Positions 50,926-59,700 of a DNA stretch of 64,000 bases are shown piece after piece; within the stretch, counting starts at the first letter, position 1, and every line of letters begins with the position of its first letter. Source of the DNA: Rhynchopus euleeides (Eukaryota > Euglenozoa > Diplonemea > Diplonemida > Diplonemidae); assembly GCA_963210315.1 (NCBI GenBank), contig OY723324.1, positions 434,001-498,000 on the forward strand, written 5' to 3'. The position numbers were made by a program, and so were the translations under genes. The notes below the pieces were generated by a model. That model was not told where the DNA came from. It did no database searches and worked only from the letters and a program-made list of their open reading frames with translations.

Positions 50926-52550
50926 GGCCCCTGCATAGCCCCCGATTTTCTGTCACAAAACCAAATTTTGGCCATTTTTTCAATTTTTGGGTCCAAAATA
51001 CCCCCCAAAACACCACCAAATGACTTTTGTGGGTCTCTCCCACCTGTTTCCCACCTTTACACCCCATTTTCCCAGCTTTTTTGGGGGTTTTTCGGGTATT
51101 TTTGTCGGAAAAAGCCCCTCCGTGAGGGCGCTTTTCTCCTATATATACCCAGGAAATTCACAAATCCACGTTTGAGTATGGTTGGGACCTCAGCACCTAG
51201 TTCTGCTGCAAATTCCTGGAGTTCATTCCTCATGAAGAGATTCAGAATCCCTTCCTGGTGATTCTTGAGTCTGGCAACATTGAATTCTGCCAGACTGTCT
51301 GCCCGGCTGTCGGATCTCGGCTGCATCTGAATGTGCTTGTGCGAGCTCGTTTTCTCGTTCCAGAGTTTTGCCCTGCCATCGTCACCAGGCTGATTGCCGC
51401 TGTCTCCCAGCCCCTCTTCGTCCTACAGACACACCGGTGCCACACATGGGTCTCTTCTGCGGGCACTGCACCTGAGGCCATGTTCATTTCATAGTGTGTG
51501 CCCACTTTGCCTGTATATGCTAGGGGGGCTACTGTTACGCGACTGTTACTGACCGTTTACATCTGCGGATATAACTGAAATATCCCGTACTTTTGACCCG
51601 AAAACAGGGTACTCCGCCCAATTTGGGCTCCCGGAATCAATTGCGAGCGGAATTTTTCACTTTGGTGACGATTTTGGCTGATATTTTGGGTGACTCATGC
51701 CCACCCTGGCCACACCCCCTAAAAGCAAGGCATTAGTGGGGTTATGGGGGGTCTCCCACGAGAAACCTCTTTCAGACCGCCTCTGTGCGTCACAAGGCCA
51801 CCAAAACCACTAAAAACCACCCAGGAACCTACCTCAGGGGGTATCTGTGTGGTTGTGGGGTGTTTAGAGGCCTTCTCTGCCTTCTGGAGGCCATGTCTCG
51901 AACCGTTCCAAAACAGCCGAAAATTGGGGGGTTACTGTGTCACTACTGTGTCACTCCCGAAAATTCCCGAAAATTCCGGAAACTTTTTGCATTTTTGACC
52001 CGAAAACAGGGTACTCCACCCAGTTTGGTCTGCCGGAATCACTTCCGGGTGGAATTCTTCACTTTGGTGACGTTCTTGGGTGATATTTTGGATATTTCGT
52101 GCAGATTTCAGCCCCCAAAAACAAGGGGTTTTTAGGGAAAATGCCGAATTATCCCACGAGAAACCTCTTTCAGACCGCCTCTGGGTGTCAGAAGGCCCCC
52201 AAAACCACTGTAAATCACCCAGGAACCTACCTCAGGGGGTATCTGTATGGTTTTGGGGTGTTTTGAGGCCTTCTCCGCCTTCTGGAAGCGGTTTTTTTGG
52301 ACCGTTCCAAATCAGCCAATAGCGTTACACAAGCGTTACACTTTTTCGGGGGTTTTTCAGGGAAAAATGCCAAATAATTCGAATGGATCGACTTTCTCGA
52401 GGGTGTCCGCTATTTTCTCGGGTTTTTTCAGTGATCCCCCACTGGATTTTTGGCCAGGTACGCCCATTTTGGTGGAGTTTTTGGCCCAAAATCGAAAAAA
52501 TCGTGTTTGTGACAGCCCTAAACAGAGATTTAAAGGACCGTGCAGGGGCC
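50926..52550. mobile_element. TA-target element with an internal 400-bp tandem duplication
   Basis: TIR GGCCCCTGCA followed at some distance by GTCACAAA in both arms, with TA outside (50924-50925 and 52551-52552) inside poly-C tracts. The interior has a tandem duplication of about 400 bp (units from about 51588 and 51990) and no intact gene. One protein-like open stretch lies on the minus strand near 51.2-51.5 kb. Confidence 0.75.
51588..52350. repeat. Two-copy tandem repeat, about 400-bp unit
   Basis: Both units start TTTTGACCCGAAAACAGGGT, contain CCCACGAGAAACCTCTTTCA and CACCCAGGAACCTACCTCAG, and end in AACCGTTCCAAA(A/T)CAGCC. Confidence 0.9.
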
Positions 52551-52611
52551 TACCCCCCCCCCCCCTCTCAACTCCTCCCATTGTGCATTGATCTGCCTTG
52601 CACAGCATATC

Positions 52612-52735
52612 TGGTGTGGTGGCTACAAAAAGGACTGACATTGCGAGAAGGCGAGAGGGTGCTGGGAAGGCTTGCTTGCCTGTTCACTCTCGATAATCAA
52701 GCCCCCTCTCAAACTCACGACCAGCGTGCCGCTGG
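52612..52735 (+). repeat. Direct repeat, right copy (partner 50565-50680)
   Basis: Carries an extra GAGAGG segment relative to the left copy. Confidence 0.7.
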
Positions 52736-53515
52736 CCTGGCGTGATGCTCACCCAGAAGATGTCTCTGGGGCCTTCATTTTGTGTCGCACCGTGTGTCAA
52801 ACTGCTACCCGTTGCGAACAGGCCTGGCCTGAACTCGCGAAAACACCGCTTTACACCGCAGGGAGGGAGGGGGGTGCCTTACAAACCACACACCCCACCT
52901 CCTCTCCATCAAAGGGAACCACCACTACACACATCAGTCGACACCACGGACTAGTCGGGCAGTGACGGGTGGGGTCGACTAGTCGGGACGACGGGTGAAA
53001 ACTCGACAGGCGGCACCCGTCGACTCGACGGGTGGACCCGTCGAGTCGACGGGTGCCACCCGTCGGCACGACGGGTGAACCTGCTGAAACGACGGGTGTT
53101 CCAGCCATTTCCTGTTGATATGGGCCAATTTCCATTGAAAACTAGGGGAGTACCTTGCATGGCATCAGGTTATTTTTCACGCCGAGCTATCTTCCCTGCA
53201 CAGACCCACCCCCCATTACTTTCCATTTACAATTCCTAGTTGGTGAAGGGCCTCAAGTGCATGTGCGACGGCTGTTCTCGTGGATTTTCATTGTTCGAGG
53301 GATCTTGACTCTGACAAACTGTGTCAGTTTGACGGAGCAACCTACTTCATGAAGCTGATCACTTTTCTGCCAGGCAAATTTTCGCCCCAGCCCCCAACCC
53401 TTGCACAACCCACAAGGCAGTCTCCAAGATACCGTACCCTCATCATCACCCAGGCCAAGATACCCCAAGATACCATCATCACCACCCAGGCCACCCAGAC
53501 GAGCCACACCAATCA

Positions 53516-53917
53516 ATGCCAGCGGCAAAGCGTACTGCAGCGCAGGCCCTCGCCAGCGCTGTGGACATGACGGTGTTTGTACGTGCTTGGATCAACACGT
53601 ATGTTGTCGAGCGTGATGCTGATGGGTTGAGCCACATGGCCCTGAAGCAGCTTCTCGGCAAGCTGACGGATACTACCATCAAGTCGACTGATCCCATCAT
53701 CAGTCTTGCCCTGTACAAAAAGTATGAGAAGGTGGGGGGTGGGGTGATCAGCAAGTCGACCGCGAAGGATGGTCGCACGATGTACGCTGCCCGTGTCAAT
53801 AGCGGGTCAGACATCGAGTTTGTCGGGTTGGGCCTCCGGAAGAGCAACGGGAAGGACCACCCGACAGGGCTCAAGGAGATGGCCGACGCCTGCCCCGCGG
53901 CACTGCAGCTATGGTGA
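53516..53917 (+). CDS. ORF1 of the CACCACGG element, 133 aa, unknown
   Basis: Intact frame beginning MPAAKRTAAQ with a basic start, then a mixed helix/strand region (MALKQLLGKLTDTTIKSTD, then KYEKVGGGVISKSTAKDGRT). I recognise no family. Its TGA overlaps the ATG of the next frame (ATGGTGA at 53911-53917), which suggests translational coupling or that the two frames were once one gene. Confidence 0.55.
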   Translation: MPAAKRTAAQALASAVDMTVFVRAWINTYVVERDADGLSHMALKQLLGKLTDTTIKSTDPIISLALYKKYEKVGGGVISKSTAKDGRTMYAARVNSGSDIEFVGLGLRKSNGKDHPTGLKEMADACPAALQLW

Positions 53918-55447
53918 AGCTGTACGAGGCGGAGAAGAAACAGGCACAGAAGACCCAGCAGAGCAGGCTGGCCGTAGGCATTTTCGACGGTGCCTTCGCA
54001 ACACGGTTGGTGACAGTTGCCGATAAGCAGAAGGATGAGTACAGAACGTGGTTCACGTTCAACTTCCTGAAGCAAATCGCAAGAGTGCAGAGAGGGGTTT
54101 TCGAAAAGGCGAACGTGATGTTTCGGCTCGCCTGCTTAGGGTAGCAGGGGACCATCTTGAGCTGTGGTCGGCATTTAGTAAGATGGGGTCATCTTCGCAC
54201 AGGAGCGCGTTTTGTACCACACCACGAAATGACTGGTTGAAACAGCTCCACGCCTGCCACAGGGCTAGCATCCAGGAACTTCATGAAGCTGGGTTTGAGA
54301 GCCTGTACGCAGGGGTCACCCCCCCCTGCACGACATAAACGGGTTCATCGCAATACTCGCAGAGATCTTGCCTGATGGACCTGCCGTGCAGAAGGCTGTC
54401 CTTGGCAGCTCAACGTGTTCCAACATGACGGGAAACCAGGCCAGAGATGTTCTGAGTCGCTTACTCACCATTACCAAGACGAAGGGGGTGCAGCATCTAC
54501 TCTGTATTGCAATGGAAATGCTTGTGCATTTCCGCTACAACGACATACCCATCAAGTACCACCAGGAGGGAAAGTGCGCGAAAGAGTTCATCTTCTCGCT
54601 CATCGCAATGCACATCCTTGTGTTTGTCCTGGAGTGGGTGTCACCTGGGAGAACATCCGAGGGGCGTGGTGTTACATATATCCATTCGATGAGCCACTGG
54701 TTTGATCCAGAAGATGCACACCCCCTCGCCCTGAGTGACGAGGAACTGGAGAGGGGGAATGGCGTCCCCAAACGCCATGCCCTGAGGGTGACATCGCAGC
54801 AGACCGCCGAACGGGACCTGCTGCTCTTCGAAATGCAGAGGACCAAAGGCAAGGGGTGCGGCCTGCTGGACCAACCGAGCACCCCGACCCTCCTGAAGTT
54901 CGGCGCGATAAAGCTTTGCTGCTGTGTCACTGCGAGGAACGCTTGTTGGAAGGGAGCAACGGCAGCACTGCAGCGGAGACTCGAGTCCCTCAGCCTTGGA
55001 TCTCACGTCACAAAAAGGGGGCGATGGGGCCAACAATTTCTGGGCGACCCGGAAAACACCACTCCAAAGGCAACGCTGCTCGCATGCATCTGCAAGTCCA
55101 AATCCTGGGGCAACAGCGAGGATGTGCCAGAAGTGCCAGAACCAACACCATCCGGTACAGTGCCTGTGCAGCAGCATATCTGCATTGTGTGCTCCAAAGT
55201 TGTCCACACGAGAGAAGCACTGTTTGCGCATTATGATGCTGCACATCGGCCACAAAACAACGCGCCGTGTCAGACCTGCACTGTCACATGCCAGGAGTGC
55301 GGCAAACGGGCAAAATCGAAGGGACTGAGCCAGCACTACCTCAGTCACCATTCGCGCGTGCTGACACAAAAGCGTTGCTGTGTTTGTTTCGAGCTCTTTA
55401 AAACCACTGTAAAGCGCGACGAGCACATGAGATCCGCGCACCCGTAA
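53911..55447 (+). pseudogene. ORF2-family transposon gene with C2H2-type fingers, frameshifted
   Basis: Three open segments (53911-54144, about 54150-54338, 54368-55447) lie in different frames. The breaks are near 54144 and at a C-run at about 54317. The last is a 359-codon segment containing LVHFRYNDIPIKYH and YIHSMSHWFDPEDAHPL, shared with the gene at 43.9-45.7 kb, and three Cys/His pairs near the end (CIVCSKVV..HYDAAH, CQECGKRAKS..HYLSHH, CCVCFELF..HMRSAH) that look like C2H2 fingers. The function is presumably transposition, as the largest gene within the TIRs. The superfamily is unassigned. Confidence 0.75.
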
Positions 55448-55964
55448 GTGAGGGGGGGGGGTGTTTGGCAGTTCAGGTACGTAGGTGATTTTGTTTGTCC
55501 TCGAGAGCGGAGTGACGTCGTGGGAGGGAGTTGTTTTACCAGGCCCCCTGCCCACCTGGATGGCTCACCCCCCTCCTGGTGGTCCACCGGTGGGCAGCCC
55601 CTTCACCAACTAGGAATTGTAAATGGAAAGTAATGGGGGGTGGGTCTGTGCAGGGAAGATAGCTCGGCGTGAAAAATAACCTGATGCCATGCAAGGTACT
55701 CCCCTAGTTTTCAATGGAAATTGGCCCATATCAACAGGAAATGGCTGGAACACCCGTCGTTTCAGCAGGTTCACCCGTCGTGCCGACGGGTGGCACCCGT
55801 CGACTCGACAGGTCCACCCGTCGAGTCGACGGGTGCCACCCGTCGTTTCACCCGTCGTCATTTCACCCGTCGTCCCGACTAGTCGTCCGGGCGACTAGTC
55901 CGTGGTGGAGAGGGCACGCCCCCCCCCCCCCCCCTCCCCTTCCCCCCCCCAGGCATGTCGCTAA

Positions 55965-56232
55965 GCGTCGACCGTCGACCCAGTGATTTTGGGTTTCCCC
56001 CCCCATAAAAAAGCGTCGACCCAGCGTCGACCCAGTGGAACTGGGTTGACGCTTGGTCGAGGCTTGGAGCGTCGACCCAGTGGAACTGGGTTGCCATTCA
56101 AGCCTGGACCAAGCGTCAACCCATTTATTACGCTGGGTCGACGCTAACCTAGCGTTGACCCGGTTACACTGGGTCGACGCTCACCAAGCGTCGACCAAGC
56201 GTCAACCCACTTTCACTGGGTCGACGTCGAAG
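55965..56232. repeat. GTCGAC-rich inverted repeat cluster
   Basis: About ten copies of (A/T)AGCGTC(G/A)ACCCA in both orientations, several forming palindromes through CCCAGTGGAACTGGG. A lone related GCGTCAACCCACCAAA at 56762 may mark the far end of an element of about 800 bp. Confidence 0.75.
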
Positions 56233-56254
56233 AGAGTATGGTTTTGCAGGAACA

Positions 56255-56490
56255 GATGTTCACTACCGTGGCCTCCGGCGGCTGGGGGGCTCCGCCCCCA
56301 GACCCCCCTGTGGTGTATGTCTCGTACTCAAGTCATTCGATTCCCACCAGGTCAGGGAATCCAACCACTCCAGTAGCCTCAGGGGGACGCAGCCAACTCA
56401 CACAGAATCTGTACGCCCACAATGAACAGATGTTCACTACCGTGGCCTCCGGCGGCTGGGGGGCTCTGCCCCCCAGACCCCCCATCTCGC
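56255..56490 (+). repeat. Pair of GC-hairpin repeats (copies 3 and 4)
   Basis: ATGTTCACTACCGTGGCCTC followed by the GGCGGCTGGGGGGCTC(C/T)G hairpin occurs twice, about 170 bp apart, in the opposite orientation to copies 1-2. The DNA between (GACGCAGCCAACTCACACAG) is shared with copies 1-2. Confidence 0.9.
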
Positions 56491-56499
56491 GTGCCCGTC

Positions 56500-56984
56500 T
56501 AGTAACCAAGTCCTTGCGCTTCAACGGCCGTGGCATATCAGGGGGTAAATCATGGTCCCGAAAGCCATTTTTTGGGTTTCCTCCGGCACCCGAGGATGGC
56601 GCGAGCGGGAGAGGAACCACGGAAGGAACCCAGCGCCTCACACCGTGCCCACCTAGTGGTCCACCGACGGGAAAATTAGGCAACAACACGAGCGCGCGCG
56701 AAGCGCGCGCGAGAAAAATTGACCCCTAGTGTTTTCCCCCCTGATCCCCCCCCAAAACAGGAGCGTCAACCCACCAAATCTCCAAAATCGAAAAGTTAGC
56801 GACAGGCCTGTCCCCCCCCCCTTTTTTTCGTTGCCCCGCTCGCCTGTGAAAAGGCCGACCTATCAGGCAGGAAGGGGGAGGTCGGGACAGGCAGCCCAGT
56901 CAGGAAGGGTTGGGCCGTCGGCAGGTCTTCCCTCCCCTCCCCCCCCCACCCACTCCCGCTCCCCTCCACCCGGTGGCGGGTGTG
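56500..56984. other. Spacer upstream of the RBR ligase
   Basis: Contains a GCGCGCGCGAAGCGCGCGCG-type hairpin at about 56691-56711 and poly-C tracts. A CAG (56911-56930 region) lies before, not after, the main pyrimidine tract, so the 5' end of the next mRNA is unclear. Confidence 0.5.
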
Positions 56985-58115
56985 ATGGATGTGGATGCGT
57001 TCCTCCCGGTGCAAGGCGTGGGGGATGACGTGAACTGGAGCTGCGTGCGGTGCACGTTTGAAAACCACCTCAGCATCCCCTACTGCGAGATGTGCAACGA
57101 GAAGAGGCAGGCCCCGCCGGCTGCCGCGCCGCAGTCCGTCTCCTCTGAGGAAGTCTCACACTTCCTCTCCCCCAGCTCGGAGTCCGCGCCGTCGACTGTC
57201 CCGACTCCGACGCATGACCACTACCCTTCGTCAACCGTGCGGAGCATGTTGGCCTCTATAGCCAACAGAGAATCGATTCCTTTGACGGAGATATACCGGG
57301 CTATCAACGAGTACCAGGACCTGACAGGCGAAGACCCGGCCAAGTGTGTAGAAGCCTTCGAAAGGCATAACTGGGATCTGGAGAAGGCGAGGGGCGAGTA
57401 CCTCACGACGCTCGCCTCCCCCGAGAGGGGGTATTGCGAAAACAGCGGGGCGGTGGACTGCACGGTGTGTTTCTGCGAGGCGGCGCCCGGGGAGGCGCTG
57501 CAGCTGCTGGCCTGCAGCCACACCTTCTGCAAGGAGTGCATCTCGGAGCAGGTGAAGGCGAGGATGGAGCAGGGAGACGTCGAGATACCCTGCCTCGCGC
57601 ACGGCTGCACCCACTCCCTCACGCATGCGGAGGTGAAGCAGGCGGCGGGGGGGGTCGTGTTCACCAAGCTTGCAGAGAGGGGGCTGGACAGGGCAGCTGC
57701 TCTGGAGCCGTCGCTGCACCACTGCCCCACACCCGACTGCAGATACGTGGTGTCGTTTGACCCTGCGAGTGATGCGATACTGCCGGAGTTCACATGCCCC
57801 CTCTGTGTGTCGCAGCACTGCCTCTCGTGTGGCGGGTCGCCCTACCACACTGGCAAGAGCTGTGCGGAGTTCAAACTCTCCCTCCGTTCCGAAGCAGAGG
57901 AGCGTGCCACCCTCGAGTATATGAAAGAGTCTGGCATCCGGACCTGCGCCAAGTGTGGGATGGCTGTGCTGAAATCCTCCGGGTGTGATAAGATGAAGTG
58001 CCGCTGCGGCTACAAATTCTGCTACGTCTGCCTCCGTGAGAACGCGACCTGCAACTGCACCGGGTCGAACCACGGGTTCTGGGACAACATATTGGAGAAC
58101 GGGGACTTCACCTGA
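56985..58115 (+). CDS. RBR E3 ubiquitin ligase with RanBP2 zinc finger, 376 aa
   Basis: Domains: a RanBP2-type zinc finger (W18, C20, C23, C34, C37), known in other proteins to bind ubiquitin or RNA; a helical UBA-like region (about 84-142); RING1 (C159, C162, C177, H179, C182, C185, C203, C208); IBR (CPTPDCRYVV to SCAEF); and RING2 (CAKCGMAVLKSSGCDKMKC, then CGYKFCYVCL). The Cys of SSGCDKM is in the position of the RBR catalytic cysteine, which takes ubiquitin from E2 before passing it to substrate. All zinc ligands appear present. The start is the first ATG; upstream in-frame codons lack one. Single exon. No transmembrane span, so probably cytosolic or nuclear. Confidence 0.93.
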   Translation: MDVDAFLPVQGVGDDVNWSCVRCTFENHLSIPYCEMCNEKRQAPPAAAPQSVSSEEVSHFLSPSSESAPSTVPTPTHDHYPSSTVRSMLASIANRESIPLTEIYRAINEYQDLTGEDPAKCVEAFERHNWDLEKARGEYLTTLASPERGYCENSGAVDCTVCFCEAAPGEALQLLACSHTFCKECISEQVKARMEQGDVEIPCLAHGCTHSLTHAEVKQAAGGVVFTKLAERGLDRAAALEPSLHHCPTPDCRYVVSFDPASDAILPEFTCPLCVSQHCLSCGGSPYHTGKSCAEFKLSLRSEAEERATLEYMKESGIRTCAKCGMAVLKSSGCDKMKCRCGYKFCYVCLRENATCNCTGSNHGFWDNILENGDFT

Positions 58116-59029
58116 TTCGCCCAACTCCCCCCCCCCCCCCTCCTCCCCGGCCCCCCCTCCTCGTTAAAAACTGCAGTACACACCCACCCACCTACCACCC
58201 CACACACTCCAGGGGAGGTGTGCAGGCCGGGGGGGGGGGGGCGAAGCTAATCTGCCCCACACCACTCCTTGGGGGTGGAGGTTGTTCTCTCATGCCGTTG
58301 CAGCAAACGTTTAACAAAAGCCCTGCCCTGCCCTCACCCACCCCTCCTATCCCTGCCCTATCCCTGCGTTCCGTTGGCTTTGCATTGATATTATGGCGGA
58401 GGTGTGGGGGTGGGAGGGGTGGGACCAGGTGTGGCTCTATTTTGGGGGTATTTTGGCCAATTTTCGAAATCCTATTTTGGGTTTTTTGCACTTTTTTTGG
58501 GTGCTTTTTTGCACGATTTCTGTGCCTCAGACACAGATTTTGGTGTGATTTTTGCGCTATTTTGATTCACTCGGCCTGACCGATGCATACGATTCGAAAA
58601 AATGGCGAAAAAATCGCTATCAACAACGGTGAACGAATGGAGGTAGATGGGGAAGTGGGAGGACACAGCACGCCCTCTCACTGATCGCCATCTGTACACT
58701 ACCTCTCTGTTCAAGGCGGTCAGTGTCACTTGATGGCGCTGCACACAAATCACTGCTACATCCCAGGGCGCCTTCCCTTGTGAGAATAGCGGAACTTCTG
58801 CGGTTGCAGTTTGGTGGTTGAGGCCGGCGGTGATATCACTTTGGTGACTGTGCTTCCTTCCCCCTGAGCTCGATCAGATCCAGGTCGACCTGGTGCTGCG
58901 TGGCTCCTGGTATGCCATCTCTTGCATGCCACGGATGCCCACCAAGTCGAACCCGAAACATGACGACCCTTTCGAGATGTCATGGCCGCAAGCCCGCAAA
59001 CCCGATCGCATTCGCAAGGTGGTTCGTCT
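58116..59029. other. Spacer
   Basis: Poly-C/G near the gene end, then T-rich sequence (58420-58560), no supported gene. Confidence 0.5.
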
Positions 59030-59352
59030 CTTAGAGATCAGTGCTCGGGCCCAGCCTTCCGCGAGGGTGCTGGAACCGACATGCCGCAGCCCCGTACGCG
59101 CAAGGACTTGGCTCCAAGACCAGGCACATGCCACAGGGGGGTGTGGGGGGCGGAGCCCCCCAGCCGCCGGAGGCCACGGTAGCGAACGTCTGTTGGCCTG
59201 GCTCCATAGTCGCATACGCTCAAGTACAACACAACTGACAGATAGCACATGTCGCATGGGAGGACGATAAATTGTCGCGCAAAGACACGCCACAGGGGGG
59301 TCTGGGGGGCGGAGCCCCCCAGCCGCCGGAGGCCACGGTAGTGAACATCTGT
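59030..59352 (-). repeat. Pair of GC-hairpin repeats (copies 5 and 6) with upstream block
   Basis: Same order as copies 1-2: TTAGAGATCAGTGCTCGGGC block, then the 58-bp hairpin unit at about 59137-59192 and again at 59296-59352. Conserved GGAGGCCACGGTAG ends. Confidence 0.9.
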
Positions 59353-59424
59353 TGGTTTGAGCTCGAGAGCAAGCCTCTCACACCACCGCCCTCCGACCCC
59401 CCTCTCCACCCCCCAGGTGCAACA

Positions 59425-59700
59425 TTTTTTTGCACCCGGAAAATGTGTTCTTTTGACTGTTTGAGCACATCCAAGACCGGGAACATAGAAGAATTCTGCT
59501 GAAAACCCAAAGGAAAATGGTGCAAAAAAGTAGTGACCACCACCCCCATCCCACCTCCGGGTGCAAAAAATTTTTTGGCCACGGAAAATGTGTTCTTTTG
59601 AATGTTTGAGCACATCCAAGACCGGGAACATAAAAATTTTCTGCCAATACCAAGTAGGGTCACAATAAAATCCAAAGGAAAAAAGTGCAAAAAAATAGTG
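59425..59700. repeat. Two-copy tandem repeat, about 138-bp period
   Basis: CGGAAAATGTGTTCTTTTGA, then TGTTTGAGCACATCCAAGAC and CGGGAACATA recur at about 59440 and 59582. T-rich on the minus strand, no coding signal. Confidence 0.85.

Larger units (their letters stand above)
52942..55907 (+). mobile_element. CACCACGGACTAGTC element with ORF1/ORF2, 300-bp TIRs
   Basis: TIRs start CACCACGGACTAGTCG and run about 300 bp, including CCCGTCGACTCGACGGGTG palindromes and the unique stretch ending CAATTCCTAGTTGGTGAAGG. GA is duplicated outside (52940-52941 and 55908-55909). ORF1 is intact and ORF2 is damaged. Gene content, CAC-type ends and a 2-bp duplication link it with the 43574-46612 element. Confidence 0.87.

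Noticed and set aside
40604..52550. Firm assignment of the TA elements to Tc1/mariner
   Set aside because: The TA duplication fits, but no transposase of that family can be read in any of them.
50565..52735. Direct repeats as LTRs of a retroelement
   Set aside because: No TG...CA ends, primer site, reverse transcriptase or polypurine tract; the interior is a TA element.
57231..58124. 297-codon minus-strand frame opposite the RBR gene
   Set aside because: Shadow of the zinc-ligand-complete plus-strand gene.
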